64,000 nucleotides of DNA from Rhizaria sp. SCN 62-66 (lineage: Eukaryota > Rhizaria, unplaced): assembly GCA_001724265.1 (NCBI GenBank), contig MEDY01000055.1, positions 113,178-177,177 on the forward strand, given 5' to 3'. The notes beneath the pieces were generated by a model. That model searched no databases and was not told the origin of the DNA. It was given only the letters and a program-made list of their open reading frames with translations. The position numbers were made by a program, and so were the translations under genes. Shown piece after piece: positions 51,547 through 63,243 of this stretch (positions are counted from its first letter, which is position 1; each line of letters starts with the position of its first letter).

Positions 51547-54500
51547 GCAGCGACAGCGACGGCAAATGATGTTGCGTCTACGTCTGAGTTGCCTGCTCAG
51601 TCGCCCTCTGTTGAAGCCGCCTCTCTTGCTGCTTTAGGTAACACAGCGGCTGCCACTGCCGCCGACTCTACAGCTGTGGCGGCTGTTCCTGCGACAGCGA
51701 ATGCTGCTGGTTTTGCTCCTAACAGCACGATCACAGACACCAGCAGCAGCGGCAGCAGCAGCATCAGCAACAGCAGCAGCATCAGCAGCGTCACCAGTAG
51801 CGCGTCCCCCTTTGCCGCCACCCCGGGGTCCGCGGCCTCCGCGACGGGCGGCTCCGGCTCGCTCGGCGGCCACGGGCTGCCGCTGCCAGCGCTGCTGCGG
51901 ACGCGGCTGCTGACCTCAGCGCTCTCGGCGCTCAGCGGCGACGTCATCACGCTCACCGCGCTTTCGTCCATCCTCGACAAAATCGTCGCCACTGCCTCCG
52001 CCCCCGCCACTGCCGCTGCAACTGCTGCGGCGAACAATACGAGTGTCAGTGCGAGTAGGAATGCGTCAGTGTGCGACGCCAGCAGCCTGCCTGTCAACCT
52101 GCGCGCCCTCTTCGCGGGCGACCGCCTGCGCTTCCGTTCCCTGCGCCTCGGCGACAGCGACGGCGCGGGCGCCAATCCCGCGCTGTGGGCGCGCGTCGGC
52201 TGCAACGCGCACGCCGTCGCCGTGCTGACAGCCGCCGGCTTCGGCTGGGTCAGGGCAGAGGACGACGGCACCTTCGCCTTCCCCGGCGACGCGGGGAATG
52301 TAAGTGCCAATGTAAGTGCGGGCGCGAGCGCGGGAGCGGTGACTGTGCCTGTGGACCCGACGCGGCTTATCTTCACCGCGACGCGGCCTACCTTAAACGA
52401 CATCGCGCAGCTCAACGACGCCGCTGCAGTAGCTGATTCGTCGAGTCTGCTGCTGCTGCCCCAGCGCATGGTACTCCACCCCAGCCTCGAGCTTGACATC
52501 CCGGCATCTAGCTTCACCAACCCCAACCCCAGCAGCAGCAGCAGCAGCAGCAGTGTCCCGAGCAGCAGTGTCAGCAGCAGTGTCGGCGTGGCGGCCTTGG
52601 CACGCAAGGTCCGCTGGGCAGCCGAGGACGCCAAGCGCGTCGCCGACGCCGAGAAGGCCCATAGTAGCGAGGCGGGGCCCCCCGCCGCCGCTGCTGCAGT
52701 TGCTACTCCAGCTGCTGCTGCTTCTGTTGCTGTCCAGAGCACTGAAGTCGCCGGTGCAAAGGCCGTGAGTCGAAAGCGGACCAAGGAGAGCGCTGCCAAT
52801 GACAACGAGGAGGAAGAGGAGGAGGAGGAGGATGTCAATGAGCAGCAGCAGCAGCAGCAGGGGCAACAGGGTCTCAAATCACCTGACTCCGGCTTTGGCT
52901 CCATCTTTGACTCGAGTTCTAGCGCCGTGAATGCTGACGCTGAGGCTGGCAGTGCTGAGAAAACTGTTCGCACTCCTGCTGCCATGACAGACGCCGACGC
53001 TGAGACTGGCGGCAACGACAACATAAACGCTGTCTCTCAGTCGGTTGCCATGACCGACTCCGCGGACTCGGTCCCTGTCTCGATCCCGAGCCCCAATCAG
53101 GAGGGTGTGAGCACCAGTGCTGCTGGTAGCAACCCTGCTGAGTCAGCTGCGACCGCTGATTTTTCGCTGCTGACTGAGGCGCTGCAGCGGCTGCCGGGCG
53201 AGGCGCTGGCGTGCCCCTCAGAGGACCACCTTACCCGGCACGTACTTACATCGGCCCTCAAGAGTCTGCTGCAGCTCGCGCGCAAGCTCGAGGCCGACGC
53301 CGCCGCGCTCCTGTCCCCCGCCGCGCCCGCTCTCAACCTCAACGCGACCGCCGGCACCACGACTGCCGCAGAGGCGGTGACGACGGTCAAGACCAGTCAC
53401 CGCGTGTTCGCGTCGGGGGCGGCCTTACTTCCATCCACGCGGCCGATCTTGGCTCACCTGGGCTTCGCGCCCGTCCCTCTCTGGCCGCTGCCGCTGCCGT
53501 CCACCATCACCGCCACAATCGTTAAAACCGCGACTGCGCCCGTGAGCAACAATGGCAACAACACGGAGTCTGGCGCCGCCCCGCTCTCCGCAGCGACCGT
53601 GAGCGCCCGCCTGCCGCGCGTCATCACGGCCCTCTCGCGCGCGCTCGCGGCCGTGGCCGTAAGCCAAGACGCCGCGCGCGCAGCCGCAGTGCGCGGCGTT
53701 GCGCTGGCGCTCGCGAGCGACAAGGCCGCTAAGGGGGTACTTAGACTTGGCGACAGCGCTGGCCAGTGGTGCCACAAGTGGGCCGCCGCCGCCCCCGCCT
53801 CTGCTGCTGCTGCTCCTCCGACGGCGACGGCGAGTGCGAGTATTGACCTGACCGCTGGCGGGGTCCTGCCCTTCAGCGCCGGGGACGGGCTGGACTCTCT
53901 GTTCGTGCGCGACCGTGAGACCGTGTGCTACGACTGTGAGCTCGGCTCTGCCACTGCGTCGTCCTCGGTGCCCGTCAGGTCGCCGGTTGCGGGCGCCGCA
54001 GCCGTGGGGGGCTCGGTCCCTGCGACCGCGGGTTCGCAGCCTCCGTCGACTGCGCCAATGTCTGCGCTAGCCCGGCGGGGCGGCGGCTACTCGCTGGAAA
54101 CGGGACAACGCACGGCGCCCATCGCGCCCGCGCGCGGCGGCGGCGTCGCTTTAGACGGCTCCATCCCGCAGCAGCCGCAGCAGCAACAATACGCTCCATC
54201 CAGCTTCAGTGCGAGCACGAGTGCAAGTGCGGGCAACGGCGTCAGCAGTCTGAGCGGTCGTCCAATGCCTACTTCAGCTGGCGCAGCGATGAGCGACGAA
54301 GGCAGCGACCGCGCCGACGCCGCCCTGCTGGCCTCCGTCCTCGCCTCCCGCAACCAGGCCGCGCTGGCCTCCGTGCTCGCACCCGCCACGGCCACGGCCG
54401 ACGCGCGCTTTATGTCCAAGGCCGAGGCCGAGGCCGCGGCGGCTGCGCGCAGGCCCGAGTACGCGCGGTCAGTGGTGCGCGTCGTGTTCCCGGGCGGGCG

Positions 54501-55932
54501 CTTCGTGCTGCAGGGCCTGTTTGCGCCCTGGGAAGACGTCGAGGAGGTCTTCGCGTGGGTCCAGGCGCACATGCGCGCCGTGCCCACGGTCACCAGCGCC
54601 ATCAAAGCGACGGGGAGTGACTCTGTTGACAGTACCAATCTGAGTGCAAGTGCCAGTGCCAGTGCGGCGATGAGTGATGCGTCGTCGTCTCAGTCTCAGT
54701 ATCAGTCGCAGTGTGGGGTCTCCGTTGGCTGCGCGTACCCGCCCTTCGCGCTGCAGCTGTCGCCGACCGACTTCATCTACTCGGGCGTCGGACTTGTGCG
54801 TGACGGCAAGCGTGTCACGCCGCTGCCCGAGCCCCTCAAGATCAGCAACACGCACGAGGCATTCGCCTACGCGCGCGTTTTCGAGCGCTTCCCCGCCACG
54901 CTTGCCTCTAATACCCGCTCCAACGCCAGCGCGAGTGCGAGCGCGAGTGCTCTTGTTGATGACAGTGATGTTGATGTTCCCTACGTCACTCTCGCGACCC
55001 CTATCCCTGCGACGGCGGAGACTGCGACTGCAGGGACAATGACGCCTGCCGCTGCCGCGGCCGCTGCCTCCGCTGCCGTCTCTGCGGCCGCTTCGTCTTC
55101 GCTGTCGGCCCCCGCGCGCGCGCTCGCCACGCTACGCCGCGGCCCCGGCTCAACGTACTTCCACGTGCCCCTCAAGTCCCTCGGCCTCGCCCCCGCAGTG
55201 ACGCTGCATATGGTCCTAGCGCCCTCAATCGCCTCCAACCCCACCTCGAGCAGCAACAACAACAGCAGCAGCAATGCCTCCAACGCCAACGCAGGCGCTG
55301 TTGTGGATGTGCGCGGCGCGGGGCTCAGCAACGCGAGCTGTGGCAACGCGGCGTTCGCGCCCGCAGCGCTGTGCGCCCCGGCGCCCGCGAGCGCGCTCTT
55401 CGGTCCCAGTGGGTCCGCGCACGACCAGCTCGTTGATGTAAGCACCTCTCTAAGTACCTCGAGCGCGTCGCTTGGCGTGCTCGGTGGCCGGATGCGCGCC
55501 GTGCCCGCCGCGCTTGCCCGCTCTCTCCGCGCCCACCTTAACTGCGGCAACGCAAGTACTAGCAGTGACCGTGAGCAGAGTGACCGTGAGCAAGCGGAGG
55601 AAGGCGACTGGGTGCAGCCGTACGCGTTCGAGATGGCGCTGGCGAGCGAGGTGCCCGGCGAGGCCCTGCTGCGGCAGTGCGTCGTCGACGACGCGAAGCC
55701 GCTCGTGGCGATCGCAGCGCCCAAGGCCATCAACAACGCCGCCGCGGCCGCCGCGGCCTCCGCTGCCGCCGCCGCAGCTGCTGCTGCTGCCGCCTCTGCC
55801 ACCGCGAGTGCGTCGGCGGGGGGCAAGAGTGGTGGCGCGGCGATGGAGGAGATCGACGATGAGATGCTGGAGCGTATGGCGCAGCAAATGATGTCCAAGG
55901 GTCGGCCCAAGCCGGGCTGGATGCGCAAGTAA
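51058..55932 (+). CDS. TUG/ASPSCR1-like UBX-domain protein
   Basis: Intronless, 1,624 residues. Residues about 6-100 form a ubiquitin-like domain: a CAVALSDGRRLRA strand, a LLSALLAASPAL helix and LAGTTLRSLG. The order and spacing match the UBL near the start of TUG. A Ser/Ala-rich middle with acidic and poly-Gln patches follows. At about 1137-1165 VVRVVFPGGRFVLQGLFAP and a helix resemble the UBX opening of TUG (VRVQFPD-type, VLQGFF). Further strands appear near 1228-1241 and 1362-1386 (LKSLGLAPAVTLHMVL). The UBX therefore seems split by inserts of about 60 and 120 residues. The C terminus ends GRPKPGWMRK, a little like the PKWL end of TUG. UBX proteins bind p97/Cdc48; TUG also tethers vesicles in animals. 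TUG is about 550 residues, so this is threefold expanded. The family call is moderately strong. Confidence 0.78.
51514..51543 (+). repeat. (GCA)10 tract encoding poly-Ala
   Basis: Ten GCA codons in the TUG-like gene form the core of a poly-Ala run. On the DNA level it is the same CAG-type trinucleotide repeat as the Gln tracts elsewhere, but read in another frame. Confidence 0.85.
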
Positions 55933-56841
55933 GGGAGACATATTCAGAATTGTGTCGCGACCACTTGTGGGTCCAAGTTAAAGTTTTCCTATTTCTGATA
56001 TCAAAAATGTGATAACTAGTTTTCTAGTGTTTTAAATACATACAGTGCTTGTTATGTGACGATATTACCATCATTTCATCAAAAATCGGTGTTCCTGAGG
56101 GTTTGCGTTCCGAAAAATAAAAAGTTGTCAAAATGATTTTGCGAATCAAGGAGAAAAGAGTCTTAAATAGTGACGGATTCGATCGTTATTATGAACCATG
56201 TTTGACTATCTGTGATTTTCTGAACTGTGGCGTTTTTGATCGTTTAAAACAATAGCATCTCTAGCGGTCTATGGCTGTCATATCGGTTCCGCAGCTCTGC
56301 CTCTCACGCCTCCGTTCTCTCCCTCTCCGCTGGACTGCCTTTACCATCGCTTTCTTTGTCATCATGTTCCCCCAAAGTTCCCTTAGTCCTCTTTACTACT
56401 TAGACAATCGGTCTTATAACTAATTACCGGCTCTCTTTACATCTCCCCGTTGTTATTCAGCGCCTAGCAGCTGTCTCCCAACAAGGCCTGCTCCTCAGAA
56501 GTTTGCCCCTCTCCCGCCAAGCTCTCTGCTTCGCCCTCCCGCCCCGCTCTTTTCCTACCGCGCGCTCGCCAGTCAGTCCCGCTGTCTGTTGTCGCCCGTG
56601 TTCGCTGCTTTCTAGTTCCCAACACTGCTCGTTCGTGCGCTACAAGCACTGACTGAGCCGTCTTGTACCTCGACAGACTCTCGTCGCGTCGAATCTTCCA
56701 CTCTCAAGTCAGCTCACTGAGTGACTGCGAACAGCTCGTCTTTTCGCTCTCAACCCACGCAGCGTCTTTTCCCACACCTCGCCGACGCTCTGTCATTCTT
56801 GCGCGCACTAAGCACTCTTGCTTGACCGAAACTAAAGCAAA
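55933..56841. other. Intergenic with long pyrimidine-rich leader of DCAF7
   Basis: AATAAA near 56116-56121 is a candidate polyadenylation signal for the TUG-like gene. From about 56280 to 56840 the plus strand is strongly C/T-rich. A TTGTTATTCAG at about 56450-56460 fits a 3' splice site, so a 5' UTR intron of DCAF7 is possible. Confidence 0.45.
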
Positions 56842-58200
56842 ATGAGCATGAACTCCGCTTCCCCCACAGCCATGACGCAGGAGCTCTACACCTACACAGT
56901 ACGTCCCCAGTTCTACTCCACTAGCAACAAAAACAACAATCTTTGACCGCTTTACTGTTTCTCTACACCTTTTTTTTTTTTTAATTGGGGTCTTCTGTTT
57001 CTATCACGCTTACGGCTCTTCCCTGTATCTCACGTGCTCCCTTCGCTTTGCTCTTCTTGACTTGATATCCCTGTTACTTCACTCAGGCGCCGTGGCAGGT
57101 GTACTCTCTGTCCTGGTCCATGCGCTACGACCGGCCGTACCGCCTTGCCATGGGCTCCTTCATCGACGAGTTCTGCAACCGCATCTCTATCGTCCAGCTC
57201 AAGAACAACACCTTCCAGGTCCGTTATCAAGTTAGTATCACCACACCACACGTTTCAGCATGTGTGCTAATCGTACTGAAACTCCACAATAATCTAAACA
57301 ACGACAAAAGATTTCATATCACAAAATCTCGACATATATTTCTTTTATCTAACTCATTTACAAACAATTGCTTGACTATACTCGTCTCAGGAGCTGCATA
57401 CGTTCGACCACCCGTACCCCGCGACCAAGATCATGTGGGCGCCGGACCGCGTGGCGAAGCGTGAGGACCTGTTCGCGACCTCTGGCGACTACCTGCGCAT
57501 CTTCAAGATTGGCGACGACGGTTCGGTCAAGATGAAGTCGCTGCTCAACAACAACAAGCAGACGATGTACTGCGCGCCGCTGACGTCCTTCGACTGGAGC
57601 GAGCGGGACCCTACCCTCATCGGCACGTCCTCGATCGACACCACGTGCACGATCTGGAACGTCGAAACGGGCCAGGCCAAGACGCAGCTCATCGCGCACG
57701 ACAAAGAGGTCTACGACTTCGTCTTTGCTCCCCTCAACGACGTCTTCGCCTCGGCCGGCGCCGACGGCAGCATCCGCATGTTCGACCTGCGCTCGCTCGA
57801 GCACTCGACGATCCTGTACGAGGCGCCGTCGCTGTCGCCGCTGTTGCGGCTGTCGTGGAACACGATGGACCCCAACTACGTGGCGACGATGCTGGCTGAC
57901 GAGTGCCGCATCGTCGTGCTCGACATCCGCAGCGCGTCCGTGCCTGTGGCGGAGCTCGTCGGCCACTCCAAGTCGATTAATGCGCTGACCTGGGCGCCGC
58001 ACTCGTCCTGCCACCTCGCCTCAGCTGGCGACGACGGCCAGGCGCTGATCTGGGACCTCACCCAGCTGCCCATCAGCGGCGACGACGCGTACCTGACGTT
58101 CAACGCCGAGGACTCGATCAACGCGCTGCAGTGGAGCACCGCGCACCCCGACTGGGTCTCCATCGCGCACGGCAAGACCATGCAGATCCTCCGCGTGTAA
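56842..58200 (+). CDS. DCAF7: DCAF7/WDR68 (TTG1-like) WD40 protein
   Basis: Three exons, 56842-56898, 57087-57218 and 57391-58200, all phase 0 (donors GTACGT and GTCCGT), encode 332 residues. The sequence tracks DCAF7 closely over its whole length. Examples are APWQVYSLSWSMRYD, FDHPYPATKIMWAPD, LTSFDWSERDPTLIGTSSID, TQLIAHDKEVYDF, WAPHSSCHLASAGDDGQALI and the terminal QWSTAHPDWVSIA with QILRV. The family forms a seven-bladed propeller that scaffolds DYRK kinases and DDB1-CUL4 in animals, and MYB-bHLH complexes in plants (TTG1). The length matches the usual 340. The region 5' of the ATG is pyrimidine-rich and may hold a 5' UTR intron. A strong stem-loop lies 32 bp after the stop codon. Confidence 0.97.
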
Positions 58201-58739
58201 AGAAAATCTTTGAGCTGACATACCCCCGCATGCGCTGCGGTCTTGTTAAGACCGCAGTGCTCTGCTTGAAGTTGTAACTCCTTCATTATGTTTGTTGTTC
58301 TAATTTGGATGTTGTATGTTTATGTATCTCTGTGACGCGGTGCCCTATCTTTTTCTCGTGATAATTATGTTTTCTCTTTTGTTGTTTTTATTCATCGATC
58401 GCGCCGTTTGGTCGCTCTCTTATTTGTTTTTGTCCTCAACTGCAACAGGCCAGTCCCTGTCTAGTCTACTCTCCTCTCTCAAAATACAAAATTGTGTTAA
58501 CTCAAATCGCATCTGTCTGACTCACCTCGTCCGTCAACGGGAATGATAGTGTTGTGCCATAAATTAAGCGCCACTTAATAATCTCATATTTTTACACTAT
58601 GCGTTTTTATTGCGTTTTAGGTTCAGCTTGTCTTCTTTTTCAAAACCACACCTCCAACTTGAGCTCTGTTCGCCTCTTCCCTCTCGACCCGTCGTCTCAG
58701 TCTCGACTCACTACCAGCGAGCTTCTCGGGCGCCTACTC
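58201..58739. other. Intergenic between DCAF7 and BBS5
   Basis: Contains the DCAF7 3' stem-loop and then a T-rich stretch. The last 100 bp before the BBS5 start are pyrimidine-rich and open in frame with BBS5. No gene is supported. Confidence 0.5.
58232..58260 (+). other. 3' UTR stem-loop of the DCAF7 gene
   Basis: A 13-base stem with one G.U pair closes on a three-base loop (GTT). The perfect inner 10 bp are CTGCGGTCTT and AAGACCGCAG. It begins 32 bp after the stop codon at 58198-58200. It resembles a transcription or processing element or a protein-binding hairpin. It lacks the sequence of a histone stem-loop. Its function is unknown. Confidence 0.75.
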
Positions 58740-60536
58740 ATGGCTAACTATCTTGCTCCTGAAGGCTCTGCCATCTGGCAGGACCGCGAGCTGCGCTTTG
58801 ACAGCCCCATGAAGCTGCTTCTCCCTCGCACTGGCGAAAAGGTACGGCGACCCCCTGATTCTTCTATCTACGGTGTTACCGCTCGAGAACAACGGTTGCA
58901 TAATGTTAGAGTGTCATATTCTGTTGCACTGCATTGGTTTACTGATGCTATGCACGTTTTATGACAAAAATTTGTCACTATCTTCCGCTCCGGCCAGCGC
59001 CAGCGAAGGCCTTCATAACGGTCATGTTCGCTGCCAGCTCCTTCTGTCTGTTGTGCAGGACAAGCGCAACATGTTGCACATATATTTCTATCATTCAAAC
59101 TATTCTCGTATCCACATTTGTTATCATTCCTTGGTTATCTCTTTGTTTGCTCTGTCTTGCCTTACTTACCCTTTCTCTATGCATGCATACTTCACACGCA
59201 CTCAGGTCATCGACTCGATCAATGCCGTGGAGGATACCAAGGGCAACAACGGCGAGCGCGGCGCTTTTAGCGTTACTAATCTTCGCATTATCTGGTGCTC
59301 GCACGCCAACCCCAACATCAACCTTAGTACGTTCCCGTTCGCTTTTCACAGAATTGATTCATTTATAGCAATCGTGCAATTTCTCTTGTTATCACTGACT
59401 TGGGCAATCCTACTGTATTTGTCTCTGAATGACTCACGTGGACGTATGTGTTATCTTTTTGTCTTGTGCGTGATCATCTCTGTCGCCGCAGGCATCGGCT
59501 TCGACTGCGTGGTGTCGATGTCGATCCGCTCGGCATCCTCCCGCCTCCGGGGCGGCAACGTCCAGGCCCTCCACGTCATGACCAAGTTCAACAATAGCCG
59601 CTTCGAGTTTATCTTCACCTCGCTTGTCAAGAACTCCCCGCGGCTCTTCACCACCATCCAGGCCGTCAGCAGGGCCTACGAGACCACGCGCGTGTACCGC
59701 GACGTCAAGTACGTGGACGGCAACTCTCGATCGCGCGAAATACCTCTCCAATATATGCGCACTTTATAATTATTTTTATGAACGTATTCTACTTACTTTG
59801 ACGGATAGTTCCTCATTTTTCCAATTCAAATCTTTTCTTGCTTCCTCCTAGACTGCGCACGGCCATCATCCGCGACGGGTCCCTGCTGCTGCTGCCGCAC
59901 GAGACGGTGATCGCGACTATCCCGCGCGTGAGCAACGCCTCGACTGCGAGCCCGACGTTGGGCACGCTGCACCTGACGAGCATCCGTCTCGTGTGGCACG
60001 CCGCGTCCAACGACGCCTTCAACCTCAGCGTGCCCCACACGCGCATCGCGCGCGTCTACCACTTCAACAACAACAGCGCCGCCTCGAACGCGCTGCTCGT
60101 CGTGCAGACGCGCGCTGCGCCCGGGGAGCCCGCGGGGCACAAGCTGGGCTTCTTCCCCGACACGGATCGCGCACTGCCCGCGCTCGTGGAGCAAATCGGC
60201 AAGGTTTTCCTGCTCTACGCCGCGCGGCCCGAGTTGGGCATCGACACCGTGATTGATGACCGCCGCGCCGTCGCGGACCCGTCCTCGGTGGCCGCGAAGC
60301 GCGTGGAGGACGACTTGCGCGTGCTGGCGCCCGGCGAGGCTGAGAGCGCTGTCGCGGGCGGCGCCGGCGGCGGCAGCGGCGGCGGCGGCGGGTTCGACGC
60401 CCTGGCCGCTTTTTACGCTGACGGGCCGATCGATCTGGACCGGGAGCCAGAGTATAACGCAGACTTGGGACTCGCTGTGGAGCGCATGCGTGAAGGCATG
60501 GAGATCGCCGACCTCTGGCAGGTCACCAGCGGCTGA
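58740..60536 (+). CDS. BBS5: BBSome subunit BBS5
   Basis: Four exons, 58740-58841, 59206-59326, 59492-59708 and 59852-60536 (donors GTACGG, GTACGT, GTACGT; phases 0, 1, 2), encode 374 residues. The model reads through diagnostic BBS5 sequence: AIWQDRELRFD, AVEDTKGNNGERGAFSVTNL, FNNSRFEFIFTSLVKNSPRL, YETTRVYRDVKLRTAIIRDG and, near the end, FYADGPIDLDREPEY. Two PH-like DM16 repeats make up the protein. BBS5 is part of the BBSome, which moves membrane proteins in and out of cilia along intraflagellar transport trains and binds phosphoinositides. Human BBS5 is 341 residues; the surplus is a Gly-rich stretch near nt 60350. An in-frame upstream ATG at 58599 would add 47 residues, but the conserved start favours 58740. 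It is strong evidence that the organism builds a flagellum. Confidence 0.96.
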
Positions 60537-61358
60537 AAAACAAACGACTTGAATGACTTGAAAACGAGAAGGATTCGCTCTTGTCTTGTCTACTACGAGC
60601 TTATATCGCTCTCAATTCCGGATATTATGTTTTTTGCGAGGTGTTTGTCTATGTGTAGTTATTGTTTCTAGCTCATGTCGACGCAAGTATCTAGTTATTA
60701 CGGCCATGGGATTGAGGGTGCAACTTGAACAGGGCCGAACTGCTTCATGGATGACTATTGCAGAGAATATACAGCACTTCAGAATGATCATTTTACCATA
60801 GTCAGACTCCATAGTATATAAAATGACACTTCATACAGCATACTCAAAACTTAGCTGGAATATCAACTATTAAGGGGCGATCAGCTTTGTTTTATATGGG
60901 GTTGCCAGTGTGATTCGAGTGCCTCTGTCAGCTCAACAAACTCTGGTCAAAAAAGTCAAGCCGCTTTCTAGGGAAACGGCTCGTGACGGAAGAAACATGT
61001 CTCAAAACAGGACACAACGACCGTCTATAAATGCCTAGTTGCAATATAGTGGTAATTGTATTGTATTGTTATTAGATATTTTGTTTTTATGCCCTGAATA
61101 ACTGCCTACCCTGCTCTAGACGCGCTCCCGTCAAGCAGTCGATCCTCTCTAAAACGTCTAACTCGCTCCGATGTCTCTCAACGCATATTGCTCATTTATG
61201 CAATTCTTTTTCCCGCTGTTTCCTGTCCCACACTCTTAGCCCTTACTTTTTACAACACCTCACTGGCAGAGACACCAACCCGTGTAGTCTTGCTGTCCCC
61301 AAGCCCTAGCAACCGACAGCGCCCCTCAACTCAGAGAGTGAGATTGAGAGATTGAGAG
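60537..61358. other. Intergenic between BBS5 and the coiled-coil gene
   Basis: AT-rich 3' UTR side, then a pyrimidine-rich leader from about 61110. A TATAAATG at 61025 is a possible TATA-like box, though 330 bp from the ATG. A short direct repeat, GAGATT, directly precedes the start codon. Confidence 0.45.
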
Positions 61359-61525
61359 ATGTCATCGTCCTCCTCCGCGGCCGCCCCGGCCTCCGCCTCG
61401 ACGTCGGCGAACGAGTACACGGCCGACGCCTTTGAGACCACGGCTAACGAAGACTACAGCCAGGATCACAACGCTCACACCAACGCTGCTCTCATGCAAA
61501 CTGCGCCTCAGCAGCCCCAGCAACA

Positions 61526-61556
<31 letters not shown>

Positions 61557-62957
61557 TACTACCCCCAGCAGCAGTCGCACCAGCAGTACCAGCAGCAGCA
61601 GTACGGCGACGACGACACCGCGGCCCCCGTGTTCCTCACCGGCGTCGCCGCAGACCCCGCCTCACACAACAACGGTGATGCGAACAACACGAACAACGAG
61701 GACGACGGTGGCTACGAACAGTACCGCACGAGCCAGCGCGACTACGACGCCCTGCAGCCCGACAACAACGGGGGCGCCGACGACGCCGCCGCCAACAACA
61801 ACTACCAGCTCTACGACGGCGGCGCCAAGTATGGCTACAACCAGCAAGGCCAGCAGCAGCAAGGGCAGCAGCAGGACTACCAAGTGCAGGAGTACGACGA
61901 CAACGAGCACCAGCTCGAGCAGCAGCAAGAGGAGGAGGACGACGACGCGGCGGCCGGCGGCGGCCTCTCCCTGGACCAGCTCATGGTGCAGGTGGAACGC
62001 ATGATGCGCGAGTACGAGCAGAACGCGCAGTACGTCGACGCCGAGCGCGCGCGGCAGCACCTCGAGTCGCTCAAGAAGCGCAAGAATGAGTTCAATCGGC
62101 GCGAGCTCGAGGTGATCCAACAGGAGGACGTGCGCGTCTTCTTCGACATGGTGGCTCACCACCAGACCAACTTCGACCAGACGTGGGCCAAGCGCTTCCT
62201 GGAGCACAAGCTGCGCGCGGACGACATGATCGACGCGCTCAAGCGCAAGCACGACGACCAGCAGCGGCAGCTGTACGAGGAGCTGCGCCGCAAGCGCATC
62301 CCCAAGTTCTCTGTCGAGCTCCTCAACCTGCGCAAGCGCCAGGTTCTACTGGCCAAGGCCAAGAAGTACCTCAACGCGGAGAAGCTCAAGCGCCAGGCCG
62401 ACATCCTCGAGTCGATCGAGATCGACCGCATCCGGCGCGCCGCCAAGCAGGACAACCAGCTGCGCTTCGAGGCGCTGCTGAAGCAGCAGCAGTGGGACCG
62501 CTCAATGCTGGCTGCCAAGCTGCGCACTGAGCGTCAGCACCTTCTTGAGGCCAAGGCGCAGGACTTCCAGCGGCTCCGCAACCGGCTCCGCAACGCCGAG
62601 TCCGAGCTCAAGAAGACGCACGTGCGCCAGGCGCTGCTGGCCGAGGGGCGGCTGCACCCCGTCTACTCCACGCTTGGCGCCGTCGCCCCCGGCACCGGCG
62701 CCGGCGCCGGGGGCGGCAATGCTGCCGGCGGCAAGCAGCAGCGCGGTGCCAGTGGCGGCCGCAACGGCATGGGCGCGTCGGGGCAGGTTGCGGTGCCGCC
62801 GCCGATCGCGGGCGCTCAGTCTAACAACAATGGCGTTGGCGGTGGCGGCGACAGGCTCAACCCACATGGCAAGCCGTCGATGCGGTCCATGGTCAACAAC
62901 AATAATAACAATAACACAGGGAATGTTGCTGTGCCGCCGCCCATCCGCCAGCGCTGA
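61359..62957 (+). CDS. Gln-rich protein with conserved long coiled coil
   Basis: Intronless, 532 residues. Residues 1-195 are Gln/Asn/Asp-rich with a 13-residue poly-Gln (nine CAG codons at 61530-61556) and repeated Gly-Gln runs. Residues about 205-430 are almost pure charged helix. They begin LMVQVERMMREYEQNAQYVD, where a paired 'E-A-x-R' pattern follows, and include EVIQQEDVRVFFDMVAHHQ, KRFLEHKLRADDMIDALKRK and IPKFSVELLNLRKRQ. The C terminus is Gly/Asn-rich and ends PPPIRQR, with PPPIAGAQ earlier. The helical part resembles a coiled-coil family common in ciliates, trichomonads and other protists, with no assigned function that I know of. The 5' UTR ends in a direct repeat of GAGATT just before the ATG. 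A cytoskeletal or ciliary role is only a guess. Confidence 0.85.
61530..61556 (+). repeat. Pure (CAG)9 tract encoding poly-Gln
   Basis: Nine uninterrupted CAG codons within a 13-residue poly-Gln of the Gln-rich coiled-coil protein. The preceding Gln codons include CAA, so the DNA repeat is shorter than the peptide run. Confidence 0.9.
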
Positions 62958-63243
62958 ACGCACTGCAAACTGAGAGAAACTAATTGCTTGCTTTGACAGA
63001 GTGAGCTCTCTGCTTGTAGCGCTGATTACAGTGTACTAATTACGATTACCTACCTAGTTTTGTTATATGATATCATCGTAAAGGCCCTTTGTAAAGCATC
63101 ACTGTAATACAAAACACACGAATTTATTCTTGTTTTCGCAACAGTCTTCGCAACAGTCTTTTCTGATCGATTCGATCACTCATACAAGTACAAATAGTCG
63201 CTCAATCCTCACAGTCAAGCTCAACATGTTCTCGTCACTCGCC

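Noticed and set aside
58873-59769. 298-codon frame running through BBS5 introns 1 and 2
   Set aside because: It reads AT-rich intron sequence between true exons; the spliced product matches BBS5 exactly at the junctions, so the read-through is accidental.
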